The notes under the pieces were generated by a model, which was given only the letters and a program-made list of their open reading frames with translations, made no database searches and was not told the DNA's origin. A stretch of 45,767 bases of DNA. Source: Streptomyces fuscigenes. GTDB taxonomy: Bacteria > Actinomycetota > Actinomycetes > Streptomycetales > Streptomycetaceae. The stretch covers positions 1-45,767 of the forward strand of contig NZ_JAKGCV010000009.1 of the NCBI RefSeq assembly GCF_021556455.1, given 5' to 3'. Each line of letters begins with the position of its first letter. The stretch's first letter is position 1. The translations under genes were made by a program, and so were the position numbers. This document shows positions 8,535 to 16,658 of the stretch, in pieces.

Positions 8535-9118
8535 GCGACCATCGCCTCCGTCAGAGCGCGGCGTGCCCGATAGATCTTTCCGCGAACAGCCTCCGAGTTG
8601 ATACCGACGGCCGCTGCGATGTCGTCATATGACAATCCGTACACCGTGCGCAGAACCCAACAGGCGTGCTGTTCAGGCGGCAGACGACGCAGCGCGCCAC
8701 CGAGATCCGACACCGCGGCGGCATTTTCGGCGGCGCGGGCCGGGGAGACCGCGTGGTCCGGCGCGGTGGGCTCAGGAACAGCGTCGAGCGGTGTCGTCGG
8801 GTGCCGGGCGCGGAGCTGGTTGAGGCACTTGTTCGTCACGATGCGGAACATCCACGTGCGGAACTGTGATTCATTGCGGAATTGGGGCAATCGCCGCCAG
8901 GCACTCACGAACGCGTCCTGCACGGCGTCCTCCGCGTCGCCACGGTCCGCCAGCAGACGGGTGGCCAGCCTCAACAGACCTGGCGTATACCTGCGGACCA
9001 GCGTCTCGAAGGCGTCCGTATCCCCTTCACTGGCACGCACGACCAACAGAGCTTCGTCCGGCCAGGACCGGCCTTCGGCTGCTCCGGCGCGTCTGCCCTG
9101 CCTCTCCCTTACAGGCAC
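8525..9118 (-). CDS. ECF RNA polymerase sigma factor
   Basis: 197 residues with sigma region 2 (DAFETLVRRYTPGLLRLATRLLADRGDAEDAVQDAFVSAWRRLPQFR) and the following TWMFRIVTNKCLNQLR. A 40-residue linker follows, then region 4 (LRRLPPEQHACWVLRTVYGLSYDDIAAAVGINSEAVRGKIYRARRAL), a helix-turn-helix that reads the -35 element. The GTG start at 9118 is preceded by GAGAGGAGG. It heads a three-gene leftward operon with the zinc-finger/Asp23 fusion and the small Asp23 protein, and is divergent from the rightward Asp23/AmaP operon, which it probably controls (inference). Confidence 0.93.
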   Translation of the reverse strand: MPVRERQGRRAGAAEGRSWPDEALLVVRASEGDTDAFETLVRRYTPGLLRLATRLLADRGDAEDAVQDAFVSAWRRLPQFRNESQFRTWMFRIVTNKCLNQLRARHPTTPLDAVPEPTAPDHAVSPARAAENAAAVSDLGGALRRLPPEQHACWVLRTVYGLSYDDIAAAVGINSEAVRGKIYRARRALTEAMVAWR

Positions 9119-9320
9119 GAACGGCCTCCTCTCCCCGTGCTTGCTTCGAATCGTTGGACACGGGAGCAGCCGTGATCCTCACGCTCGGCAGCCCAGGAAA
9201 AAAATTTCGATCAATTCGCCGCAGGAGCGTGAGGATCGCGCCGCGAAGGTGTCGAACGGTTATCGGCACGCTGCTCCGCTGCCCCACGGGGCAGAGGACA
9301 TACGCGCGCACGGGCCCGCA

Positions 9321-9350
9321 CATATGCGCACCCGCCCGAGCGCGCATATG
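9321..9350. promoter_or_regulatory. Inverted repeat CATATGCGC-N12-GCGCATATG between sigma and Asp23 operons
   Basis: Perfect 9-bp arms (9321-9329 and 9342-9350) with a 12-bp spacer in the 301-bp divergent intergenic region (9119-9419), about 70 bp upstream of the Asp23 ATG. The arms are A/T-richer than their surroundings. The layout suggests an operator or sigma-related control element. The rest of the spacer shows no gene. Confidence 0.45.
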
Positions 9351-9419
9351 AGTAAGACAAGCGGCGAGCGTGCGCAGATCGACACGAGCTCGACTCAACA
9401 CGGTTCGAGGAGGACCCCC

Positions 9420-9956
9420 ATGACGACATCCGCAGTGACTTCGGGAGCGAAGACCGTCCCGCCGGCTCCCAGCGGGCCGCCCCCGCACGTTCCCACCAGG
9501 ACCGGCGGCCAGGACACGACGACCGTCGACGCCGGACGCCGAGGGGTGGACGCACCGGCGGGGACACGTGGCAAAACCATCATCGCGACCGGTGTGGTGG
9601 AAAAGATCGCCGGCATGGCGGCTCGGGAGGTTCCCGGCGTGTACGCGCTCGGTGGCGGTGGCCTCAGCCGCACGTTGGGCGCGGTGCGGGACCGGGTTCC
9701 GGGCGGTGGAGGGCGAGCCGGCCTGGGCCGCGGAGTGAAGGTGGAGGTGGGCGAACGACAGACCGCGATCGACCTGGACGTGATCGTGGAGTACGGCGTC
9801 TCCATCCAGGACTGCGCCACGGACATCCGGGAGAACGTGATCTCGGCGCTGGAACGGATCACGGGACTGGAGGTTGTCGAGGTCAACATCTCGATCGGAG
9901 ATGTCCATCTCCCGGACGACGACACGGCTCAGGACAGTGATCTGCGGCTGCAGTAG
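9420..9956 (+). CDS. Asp23/Gls24 family envelope stress protein
   Basis: 178 residues. A disordered Pro/Thr/Gly-rich N-terminus of about 50 residues is followed by the canonical Asp23 domain: GKTIIATGVVEKIAGMAAREVPGVYALGGGGLSRTLGAVRDRVPGG, then GVKVEVGERQTAIDLDVIVEYGVSIQDCATDIRENVISALERITGLEVVEVNISIGDVHLPDD. The family is abundant, membrane-associated through AmaP partners, and linked to alkaline or cell-envelope stress in Gram-positive bacteria. The ATG at 9420 has GAGGAGG 6 nt upstream. First gene of the rightward operon; the inverted repeat at 9321-9350 lies in its promoter region. Confidence 0.92.
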   Translation: MTTSAVTSGAKTVPPAPSGPPPHVPTRTGGQDTTTVDAGRRGVDAPAGTRGKTIIATGVVEKIAGMAAREVPGVYALGGGGLSRTLGAVRDRVPGGGGRAGLGRGVKVEVGERQTAIDLDVIVEYGVSIQDCATDIRENVISALERITGLEVVEVNISIGDVHLPDDDTAQDSDLRLQ

Positions 9957-10140
9957 GGGCACCGTTGAGGCCGGGAAGGGTCGTGCCGCGCTCGGGGACG
10001 ACGCCAGGACGGGGTGGCCGGCGTCGGCCTCCGCAGTCGATCCCGCAGGTGCGGGCGCCGGTTTCCAGGGAGCGTCACATCTGTCCAGGTGATCGGTCCA
10101 ACGGCTGTTTCAGCAGGTCGGGCTCGGCAAAGGAGAAGAG

Positions 10141-10329
10141 ATGAAAGGGTGGTCCGCGCTCGGCATCGTGGCGGGCATGGCATTGGGGTTCGCCGGCTAT
10201 TTCGGCGGGTTCGGAGCCTTCCTCCTGGTGGCGGCGTTGGGGGCGGTCGGTTTCGGTGTCGGCCGGATAGCTGACGGCGACCTGGATGTGCACGATCTGC
10301 TGCACCCGGACCGGCGCGGGAGGCCCTGA
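10141..10329 (+). CDS. Small membrane protein of the Asp23 cluster
   Basis: 62 residues, mostly one or two hydrophobic helices (ALGIVAGMALGFAGYFGGFGAFLLVAALGAVGFGVGRIADG) with a polar C-terminus DLDVHDLLHPDRRGRP. It resembles the small DUF2273-type proteins that accompany Asp23/AmaP genes. AAAGGAGAAG lies directly upstream of the ATG. It ends in TGATG, sharing one base with the next start, so the two are translationally coupled. Confidence 0.8.
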   Translation: MKGWSALGIVAGMALGFAGYFGGFGAFLLVAALGAVGFGVGRIADGDLDVHDLLHPDRRGRP

Positions 10330-10718
10330 TGCCGTCGGCGACCACCGAGATCGGCGGTGCCGGAAAAGCCGGCCCCGCCAGCTCCGTCAGCGCGGCGCAG
10401 GTGTCGGCGCAGCGAGGCACGACAGTGCTGAGCGACCGCGCGGTGGGCCGAGTAGCCGCACAGGCCGCCCAAGAGGCACTGTCGCCGTACGCGCACACGG
10501 CGGCCAGGGCCACCGCTGACGTGCGTCGCGGCGCCGCACGGGTAGCCGTGGAGATCGACCTGCCATATCCCGTGGACTTGGACGCTGTGTGCAGGCAGGT
10601 GCGGCAGCACGTCACGGAAAGAGCCGGCGCGCTGACAGGGCTGCGAGTGGTTGTCGTCGATGTTCTGGTGGGTCGTCTGACGCCCGTGCGGGCGCACAGC
10701 AGCGAGAGGGTGGAATGA
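10329..10718 (+). CDS. Small Asp23/Gls24-like protein
   Basis: 129 residues. After about 30 variable residues it reads GTTVLSDRAVGRVAAQAAQEALS (the opening strand and helix of Asp23 units), then a strand ARVAVEIDLPYPVDLDAVCRQVRQHVTERAGALTGLRVVVVDVLVGRL. The alternation of amphipathic strands and helices matches the Asp23 protein at 9420. It overlaps its upstream neighbour by 1 nt and the next gene by 4 nt (ATGA), so it sits in the middle of the operon. Confidence 0.75.
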   Translation: MPSATTEIGGAGKAGPASSVSAAQVSAQRGTTVLSDRAVGRVAAQAAQEALSPYAHTAARATADVRRGAARVAVEIDLPYPVDLDAVCRQVRQHVTERAGALTGLRVVVVDVLVGRLTPVRAHSSERVE

Positions 10719-11410
10719 CCATGGCGCGGATGTCCGGCCCGACGTCAAAGGTGCCGAGGGTGCGGCGGCCCTGGTCGCCGAGGCGCGGTCCCGCCACGCT
10801 GTGCGCGCTGTTGGGAATGGCCTCTGGCGGGGCCGTTCTCTACGACGTGGTGATGGTGAGGCTCGGCGGGACGCCCGCGCCGTGGCGCCATGCCCTGCTC
10901 GAACGCACCTACGGGGTGAGCCCGACGACCGCGCTGGTCGGCGTGGTTGCGGCCGTCCTGCTGGTGGCGGGTCTGTGGCTCATCTGGCTCGCGCTGACAC
11001 CCGGTGCGCGCAAGTTCGCGCCCATGGTCCCTCCCGAGACCGGGGTGCGCGCTTTTTTGGACAGGTCGGCCGTGACCTTGTTGCTGCGCGATGCGGCGCT
11101 GGAGGTTCCGGGTACGGGATCCGTGCGGATCGGTGTACGGCGGCGCAAGGTGCTCGTACGGGCGACGGTTCGCTACGGAGCGATGGACGAAGTCCAGGAC
11201 GCGGTGACCCGGACCCTTTCCGAGAAGCGGGACGGCCTGGGACTCGCATCCGAACCCCGGCTGGTGGTTCGGGTGCGGCCCGACGAGACCTGGGCGGCGC
11301 CCAGGGACGCAGTGCCGGAAAGGGGCGCTGCCGCCGGCATCCCAGCGCAGGAACAGCAGGTTCGAGGGGACAGCGCCGCGTCGAGGATGCGTGTCGGCGA
11401 CGACACGTGA
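10715..11410 (+). CDS. DUF6286-like two-TM membrane protein
   Basis: 231 residues. Two transmembrane helices (TLCALLGMASGGAVLYDVVMVRL near residues 30-50 and ALVGVVAAVLLVAGLWLIWLAL near 75-97) flank a short external loop. A cytoplasmic domain follows (VTLLLRDAALEVPGTGSVRIGVRRRKVLVRATVRYGAMDEVQDAVTRTLSEK) that looks like the Asp23-partner domain of AmaP-type anchors. I associate it with DUF6286, commonly found in streptomycete Asp23 clusters. Starts at ATG 10715 within the ATGA overlap. Likely anchors or organises the Asp23 proteins at the membrane. Confidence 0.72.
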   Translation: MTMARMSGPTSKVPRVRRPWSPRRGPATLCALLGMASGGAVLYDVVMVRLGGTPAPWRHALLERTYGVSPTTALVGVVAAVLLVAGLWLIWLALTPGARKFAPMVPPETGVRAFLDRSAVTLLLRDAALEVPGTGSVRIGVRRRKVLVRATVRYGAMDEVQDAVTRTLSEKRDGLGLASEPRLVVRVRPDETWAAPRDAVPERGAAAGIPAQEQQVRGDSAASRMRVGDDT

Positions 11411-11474
11411 CTGGACCGCCTGAGAAGCGAAGGCGTGCAGGGAGCGAAATGTCCGAAGAGAGGCGGGAAGCGGC

Positions 11475-12089
11475 GTGCGGGGAACGGCGAACAGGGGCCT
11501 GATCGCGCTGATCGGACTCGCGGCTGTAGGGCTCGGCAGTTGGTTGGGGGCAACCTGGCTGATGAGCCGGGCACATGCCGGAACGGTGCCGGCCTGGTGG
11601 CCGGCACATGGCGTGGGCCGGCATCTGGTGGATCGTACGGCCGTCGACCGGCTCAGGCGTGAGGACTGGTGGACACCCGTCGTGATCAGCGGATTGGCTG
11701 TCGGGCTACTGCTGTGCGCAGGCTGGTTGCTGACACAGGGCGGCCGGCGACGACCCAACGCGCTGTCCCTGGAGCAGTCAGGAGGGCGACTGCGCAGGGC
11801 GACACTTGAAGGCGCGATAGCGGCAGAAGCAGAAGCGCTCTCCGGCGTGAAGGGGGCTCGCGTCCGGCTCACCATGAAACGCAGGCGGAGGGACAGGGCG
11901 CCCGGTCGTCCCTCGGGTTTCCGTTCCCGGGTGACGCTCGTGCTGGAGCCGTACGCGGATCCTGCGCCCGTGCTCACGGAGCTGGTGGAGGGCCCCTTGG
12001 CCCACGCGGGCACCTCCACGGGGCTGGGGCGGCCGAGCACGACCGTGCGGATGCGTACCGCATCGCACAGGGGTCGCAGGGTCCGCTGA
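11475..12089 (+). CDS. AmaP-like alkaline shock membrane anchor protein
   Basis: 204 residues. The N-terminal transmembrane helix (GLIALIGLAAVGLGSWLGATWLM) and a second (WWTPVVISGLAVGLLLCAGWLL near residues 65-90) are followed by a soluble domain, LRRATLEGAIAAEAEALSGVKGARVRLT and RVTLVLEPYADPAPVLTELVEGPL. This topology matches the AmaP anchors that bind Asp23 at the membrane in staphylococci and relatives. GTG at 11475 has GGGAAG just upstream. Last gene of the rightward operon, 64 bp after the DUF6286-like gene. Confidence 0.75.
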   Translation: MRGTANRGLIALIGLAAVGLGSWLGATWLMSRAHAGTVPAWWPAHGVGRHLVDRTAVDRLRREDWWTPVVISGLAVGLLLCAGWLLTQGGRRRPNALSLEQSGGRLRRATLEGAIAAEAEALSGVKGARVRLTMKRRRRDRAPGRPSGFRSRVTLVLEPYADPAPVLTELVEGPLAHAGTSTGLGRPSTTVRMRTASHRGRRVR

Positions 12090-12223
12090 ACGGACAGGTG
12101 CGAAGGTGCCGACCGGGCCGCCGTGCAGGACCAGGACTAGACGGTGCAACGGGGCTCGGGCCGGTTCCCACATCGGCCCGCGTCCCGGTGCGGACAGCGG
12201 CGTGCGACGCGGAAGCAGGGACC

Positions 12224-13048
12224 TCACACTCCTTGGGACGGCTGCCCCTTCGGCGGCCGGGGAAAGAAGCCGCTCGTGCGGGCGGTGTAGTCGGCGAAAC
12301 CCGGTCGGTCGGCCATGTGCCGCTCCAGCAGGCGCTTGCCACTTCCCATGGTGAGCAGCAGCGACATGACCACCGGGCTCACCACCGTCGCAGCGGCCGT
12401 CTGCCAGCTGCCGCACGCGAAGAGGAACAGTCCCCACCACACACAGAAGTCGCCGAAGTAGTTGGGGTGGCGCGTCCAGCTCCACAGACCGCGGTCCATG
12501 ATGTGGCCCCTGTTGGCGGGGTCCGCTGTGAACGAGGCCAGTTGGTGGTCGCCCACGGCCTCGAAGAACAGTCCCACCAACCACACGGCGCAGCCCGCGT
12601 ACGCGAGCGGACCCAGTGCGACCGGCAGGTACTGCGCGGCCTGGACCGGTAGCGACACCAGGACGACGAGCAGCGCCTGCAGCAGGTACACCTTCCGCAA
12701 CGCCCGCAGCCGCGGGTTGCCTGATCCCCGGGCCAGCATCTTCTCGTAGCGGGGATCCTCGCCCTTGCCGCGTCCTCGCCGGGCGATGTGCGCGGCAAGC
12801 CGCAGGCCCCAGACCACGGTGAGCGCCGTGACCAGCCACTGGCGTCCCCCGTCCCCGTGGCCCCCGCCGGCCGCCGATCCGAGCGAGACGACGGCCGAGA
12901 CCGCGAAAGCAGTTCCCCACGCCACGTCCACGTACCGGTGCCTGCCCCGTGCGACCGCGATCGCGAAAGTCACCAGCATGACGGCAAACACGCCAACCGC
13001 CGAGAACCCGACACCGGCTCCGAAGGCCCCCCAGGGATAGTCGCTCAC
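12224..13048 (-). CDS. DUF1295 membrane protein (steroid 5-alpha-reductase-like), SigK-locus type
   Basis: 274-residue polytopic membrane protein. About seven helices precede the conserved C-terminal block DRGLWSWTRHPNYFGDFCVWWGLFLF, the isoprenylcysteine methyltransferase/5-alpha-reductase-like NADPH-binding motif of DUF1295 (COG3752). GTG at 13048 overlaps the stop of the upstream methyltransferase by 4 nt. It is the last gene of a four-gene operon equivalent to M. tuberculosis Rv0446c. Probably a lipid-modifying reductase acting on the product of the other three enzymes (inference). Confidence 0.87.
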   Translation of the reverse strand: MSDYPWGAFGAGVGFSAVGVFAVMLVTFAIAVARGRHRYVDVAWGTAFAVSAVVSLGSAAGGGHGDGGRQWLVTALTVVWGLRLAAHIARRGRGKGEDPRYEKMLARGSGNPRLRALRKVYLLQALLVVLVSLPVQAAQYLPVALGPLAYAGCAVWLVGLFFEAVGDHQLASFTADPANRGHIMDRGLWSWTRHPNYFGDFCVWWGLFLFACGSWQTAAATVVSPVVMSLLLTMGSGKRLLERHMADRPGFADYTARTSGFFPRPPKGQPSQGV

Positions 13049-14403
13049 GAGCCACCGTCCGACCCGGTCGCACCGGCGACGGCGTCGGCGGCCGCACCGC
13101 TCGCGCGGGCGCCCCTGCCCGTGCGGGAGAGCACGATCTGCCGTACGTCCAGATAGCCGGAGCGGAACCCCGCTTCCGAATAGGCGAGATAGAAGGTCCA
13201 CATGCGTCGGAAAGTCTCATCGAAACCCAAAGCATCCACCTCCCGGGCGTGCTCCGCGAAGGCCTCACGCCACAGCCGCAAGGTCTCGGCGTAGTGAGGG
13301 CCGTAGGCATCGGCCCGAACCGGCCTGAGGTCGGTCATGCGCGAGCAGATCGACTCGACGGCCTCCAAGGACGGGATCACCCCGCCCGGAAAGATGTATT
13401 TGTGGATCCAGGTGTGAGTGTCCTTGGTGGCGAGCAGACGGTCGTGCGCCATGGTGATCGCCTGGAGAGCGACACGTCCGCCGGGAACCAGCAGCCGATC
13501 CAACGTTCTGAAGTAGTCCGGCCAGAACTCCACGCCCACGGCCTCGATCATCTCGACGCTGACCACGGCGTCGTAGGTGCCCTGGACGTGCCGGTAGTCG
13601 CACAACTCGACCGTCACCGCGTCCGCGTGGCCTGCGGCATCGACCTTGCTGCGCGCAAGCTCCTGCTGCTCCTCGGAAAGGGTGACGCTGTGTACGTGTG
13701 CGCCTCGCTCGGCGGCCCGCACGGCGAGTTCTCCCCAGCCCGTGCCGATCTCGAGCAGCCGGGTGCCGGGACCGACCTCAGCCGCGTCGAGCAGCAGGTC
13801 GATCTTGTGCCTCTGGGCCGCGGGCAGCGCCGCCCGGTCGGCGGGAAGCGCCCGGAACACGGCGGAGGAGTAGGTCATCGTGTCGTCGAGGAACAACGCG
13901 AAGAGGTCGTTGGAGAGGTCGTAGTGGCGGCGGATGTTGTCCCGGGACCCCTCAGGCGTATTGCGCTGGGCCGAGGGATGGCGCGAGACGAACGCCCTGC
14001 GCAGGCGCTGCAGCGACTCCGGGAGGAGGCGGTGCGCGTGGCCGGCGAGGACGGTCAGCACGGCGACGAGGTCGGGCGCGTCCCACTCGCCGGCCATGTA
14101 CGACTCGCCGAATCCGATCAGGCCGCCGGCGCCGATCCTGTGGTAGAAGGCCGCCGGGTCACGGATGTCCATACGAGGGCCGCCGATGCCTATGGTGGCC
14201 GCTTCGGCACCGTGCAGGTGCACGGCCAGCGGGAGGCCGGCCAGTGCGTGGTGGACGATGCGGCGCGCGATCGCGGTGCGCATCCGCGACGCGCGGGGCA
14301 GCCGTGCGACGTCCGGCCAGCGGGCGGGGTCGGCAGGGGTGTGAAGTGCCGCAGGGGAGGACGGCTCGGCCGGGTGGTCCGGACGCTGGTACGAAAGGGT
14401 CAC
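13045..14403 (-). CDS. Cyclopropane-fatty-acid-synthase-like SAM methyltransferase (UfaA1-like)
   Basis: 452 residues. An N-terminal partner domain (residues about 45-150) is followed by the methyltransferase core: RRHYDLSNDLFALFLDDTMTYSSAVF (family signature near 160-185), LLEIGTGWGELAVRAAERGAHVHSVTLSEEQ (SAM loop near 220) and DAVVSVEMIEAVG. Such enzymes methylate unsaturated phospholipid acyl chains. The M. tuberculosis homologue in the same gene order, Rv0447c, is named ufaA1. It lies 3 nt after the DUF1365 gene stop and overlaps the DUF1295 gene by 4 nt. Product (cyclopropane, methyl-branched or furan-type lipid) cannot be read from sequence. Confidence 0.92.
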   Translation of the reverse strand: MTLSYQRPDHPAEPSSPAALHTPADPARWPDVARLPRASRMRTAIARRIVHHALAGLPLAVHLHGAEAATIGIGGPRMDIRDPAAFYHRIGAGGLIGFGESYMAGEWDAPDLVAVLTVLAGHAHRLLPESLQRLRRAFVSRHPSAQRNTPEGSRDNIRRHYDLSNDLFALFLDDTMTYSSAVFRALPADRAALPAAQRHKIDLLLDAAEVGPGTRLLEIGTGWGELAVRAAERGAHVHSVTLSEEQQELARSKVDAAGHADAVTVELCDYRHVQGTYDAVVSVEMIEAVGVEFWPDYFRTLDRLLVPGGRVALQAITMAHDRLLATKDTHTWIHKYIFPGGVIPSLEAVESICSRMTDLRPVRADAYGPHYAETLRLWREAFAEHAREVDALGFDETFRRMWTFYLAYSEAGFRSGYLDVRQIVLSRTGRGARASGAAADAVAGATGSDGGS

Positions 14404-14406
14404 GTG

Positions 14407-15210
14407 TTACTCCAGGCCTTCCTGGTGCGGATGGTGAGGACGAGGCTGCACGGGAAGGCCGCGCAGCACTCGCAGGGCAACGCCGTGGAGGCGGATACCC
14501 ACGGAGACGGCTGCGGTGGACCATGGCCGGCGCGCAACGACGCGCAGGAGCTCGCGCCGCGTGGCGGGTCGCCGGGTGCCACGCACGGTCGCGGTGAACG
14601 CCCTGCCGGCCTGCCGGTCCAGATGAACGGTCAGCGACAGCCGGTCACCGGGCTCCGGCAGGAGCATGGTGTACCCGCCGTCGACGGGAAAGAAGGGCGA
14701 GACGTAGAAGTCCTTGTCGACGGTGGCGCGCCCGTGGTCGTCGGTGCGCAGCAGATAGCAGTGCCGCTCGCCGTAGGTGTTGTGCACTTCCGCGACCACG
14801 CATGCCGTGGAGCCGTCCGGGCGATGGCACCAGTACAGCGTCAGCGGATTGAACACGTGGCCCAGCACGCGGGCGTGCGCCAGCATCACCACCCGGCCTC
14901 CCGCGAGGTCGATGCCGTGCGACGAGAGGAACGCATCGAGTCCGGCGCGGATCGTGGGCCTGTTGCCGCCGAAGTGGTCGCGCCCTTCGAAGCGGGCCAA
15001 CGAGCGCATCCACCGCGGCAGCACGGGGGGCTGATCCGGGTCGATCAGCCAGAGGTAGGTGTGCGCGCGGAAGGAATAGCGGCGGGGGGAGAGCCGCACA
15101 TGGCCGATCGTGCACGGATACAGCGCGGGGACCGCGGGCGGTGCGGGGTCGCTCGGCTCGGGGGCCTCGGGCGAATACGCCGGGCGCGTGTTGCCGGTCT
15201 CCCGGGTCAC
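14407..15210 (-). CDS. DUF1365 domain protein of the fatty-acid modification operon
   Basis: 267 residues. Contains ALYPCTIGHVRLSPRRYSFRAHTYLWLIDPD near the N-terminus, FGGNRPTIRAGLDAFLSSHGID, VVMLAHARVLGHVFNPLTLYWC and AEVHNTYGERHCYLL, and KDFYVSPFFPVDGGYTML, all hallmarks of DUF1365 (COG3496). The function is unproven; it always accompanies the flavin oxidase and the CFA-like methyltransferase (Rv0448c in M. tuberculosis). GTG at 15210 overlaps the oxidase stop by 4 nt (GTGA). Confidence 0.9.
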   Translation of the reverse strand: MTRETGNTRPAYSPEAPEPSDPAPPAVPALYPCTIGHVRLSPRRYSFRAHTYLWLIDPDQPPVLPRWMRSLARFEGRDHFGGNRPTIRAGLDAFLSSHGIDLAGGRVVMLAHARVLGHVFNPLTLYWCHRPDGSTACVVAEVHNTYGERHCYLLRTDDHGRATVDKDFYVSPFFPVDGGYTMLLPEPGDRLSLTVHLDRQAGRAFTATVRGTRRPATRRELLRVVARRPWSTAAVSVGIRLHGVALRVLRGLPVQPRPHHPHQEGLE

Positions 15211-16529
15211 CAGGCCACTCCCATCGACGCGGCGGCGACGACGCCCGAGCGGCAGCCGTCCTCGTGAAAACCCCAGCCGTGGTAGGCGCCGGCGTAGGCA
15301 GTCGTCCCGGTGTTGAGCTCGGGCAGGTGACGCTGCGCCTCGACGGACTCCGGCGTGTACACGGGATGCTCGTAGTCCATGGCGGCGACGACCTGGCCTT
15401 CGTCGACGAGGTGGCCGCCGTTGAGAGTCACCACGTAATGCTCGGGGGAGTCGAGGCGCTGGAGGCGGTTCATGTCGTAGCTGATCCGCACCGCGGACGC
15501 GTCGGCGGAGCAGCCCGGCAGGAGCATGTTCCACGATGCCGCGGCGCCCTCCGCGCCGGGCAGGAGCGATGTGTCGGTGTGGAGTTGGGCAGGGTTGCGC
15601 GCGTAACGGAAGGCCCCGAGGGTCTGACGTTCCGCGTCGGTCGCGTCGGTCAGCATTCGCAGCGCGTCGCCGGGGTGGACGGCGATCACGACCCCGTCGT
15701 AGGGCTCGGCGCGGCCGTCGTCCGACGTGACCGTCGCACCCTCGGAACCCCGGGTGAGGGCCCGGACGGGAGACGACGTGTGGACGTTGCCGAGCTGCTT
15801 GGCGATGCGCTCCACATAGGCCCTCGACCCGCCGCTCACCGTGCGCCAGGTCGGGGAGCCGCCCACGGACAGCAGGCCGTGGTGGTCGAGGAACCGGAAC
15901 AGATAGGAGGCGGGGTATCGCAGCGCCGTCCGCCCGTCGCAGGACCAGACCGCGGAGACCAGGGGGGTGATGAAGTGGGCGACGAAGTAGGGGGTGAAGC
16001 CGGCAGCGTCGAGGAACGCGCCGAGGGTGACGGCCCGACTTGCTCCGTCCGAGCGGGGTCGGGTCGGCCGACCGCCTTGGTGCGACTGCTCCGCCTCGTT
16101 CCGGAGGAGGCGACGGGCCGCTCGGTGGAAGCGGGGTATCTCGGAGAGCATGCGGAGATAGGCCGGCTTGAGGGCGTTGCGCGGCTGTGCGAGGACGCCG
16201 CGCAGGCCGCGCGCGCCCGCGTACTCCAGGCCGCATCCCTCGCAGCGCACGGACATGCTCATCTCGGACTCCTGGGTCCCGACGCCCAGCTCGCCGAAGA
16301 GACGGAGGAGATACGGGTAGGTGCGGGCGTTGTGGACGATGAACCCGGAGTCGACATGGTGGATCCGGCCGTCCGCCGAGGGCACGGCGTGCGTGTGGGC
16401 GTGCCCGCCGAGCCGGTGGTCCGCCTCGTAGAGCGTCACCGCGTGGCCGCCCCGGCGGAGAATGTAGGCGGCCGTCAGTCCCGCCACTCCACTGCCGACG
16501 ACGGCCGTCTTCCGTGCCGCTCCGCTCAT
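15207..16529 (-). CDS. FAD-dependent amine-oxidase-like oxidoreductase (Rv0449c-like)
   Basis: 440 residues. The N-terminal dinucleotide fold KTAVVGSGVAGLTAAYILRRGGHAVTLYEADHRLGGHAHTH is the flavin monoamine-oxidase signature. Further family landmarks are DSGFIVHNARTYPYL and PLVSAVWSCDGRTALRYPASYLFRFLDHHGLL. C-terminal QRHLPELNTGTTAYAGAYHGWGFHEDGCRSGVVAA is the second FAD-contact region. It belongs to COG2907, whose partners DUF1365 and CFA-like methyltransferase lie downstream. First gene of the four-gene leftward operon, 129 bp from the divergent molybdopterin gene. Probably acts as a desaturase or oxidase on membrane acyl chains (inference). Confidence 0.9.
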   Translation of the reverse strand: MSGAARKTAVVGSGVAGLTAAYILRRGGHAVTLYEADHRLGGHAHTHAVPSADGRIHHVDSGFIVHNARTYPYLLRLFGELGVGTQESEMSMSVRCEGCGLEYAGARGLRGVLAQPRNALKPAYLRMLSEIPRFHRAARRLLRNEAEQSHQGGRPTRPRSDGASRAVTLGAFLDAAGFTPYFVAHFITPLVSAVWSCDGRTALRYPASYLFRFLDHHGLLSVGGSPTWRTVSGGSRAYVERIAKQLGNVHTSSPVRALTRGSEGATVTSDDGRAEPYDGVVIAVHPGDALRMLTDATDAERQTLGAFRYARNPAQLHTDTSLLPGAEGAAASWNMLLPGCSADASAVRISYDMNRLQRLDSPEHYVVTLNGGHLVDEGQVVAAMDYEHPVYTPESVEAQRHLPELNTGTTAYAGAYHGWGFHEDGCRSGVVAAASMGVAW

Positions 16530-16658
16530 CGCTCGCCTTCCCTCCGGGGCGGCCGGGTCGCGCCCCTCACGTGGAATCTTCGGAGCGGAAGGAGCTGAGG
16601 ACTGGTCCGGATCACACTCGGGTCTGTATCGCGTCGATGAGTTCATCCGGTCGGGTGA
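16530..16658. promoter_or_regulatory. Divergent promoter region of the SigK-type island
   Basis: 129 bp separating the lipid operon from the molybdopterin oxidoreductase gene. It must contain the promoters for both. I could not find a convincing match to the mycobacterial SigK pattern (CCATCC, about 17 bp, CCGAAT); the nearest leftward candidate is CCAGTC-N16-CCGAAG. Confidence 0.4.

Noticed and set aside
16530..16658. Mycobacterial SigK promoter motif
   Set aside because: Only a weak CCAGTC-N16-CCGAAG match leftward and none rightward; not strong enough to annotate as a promoter site.
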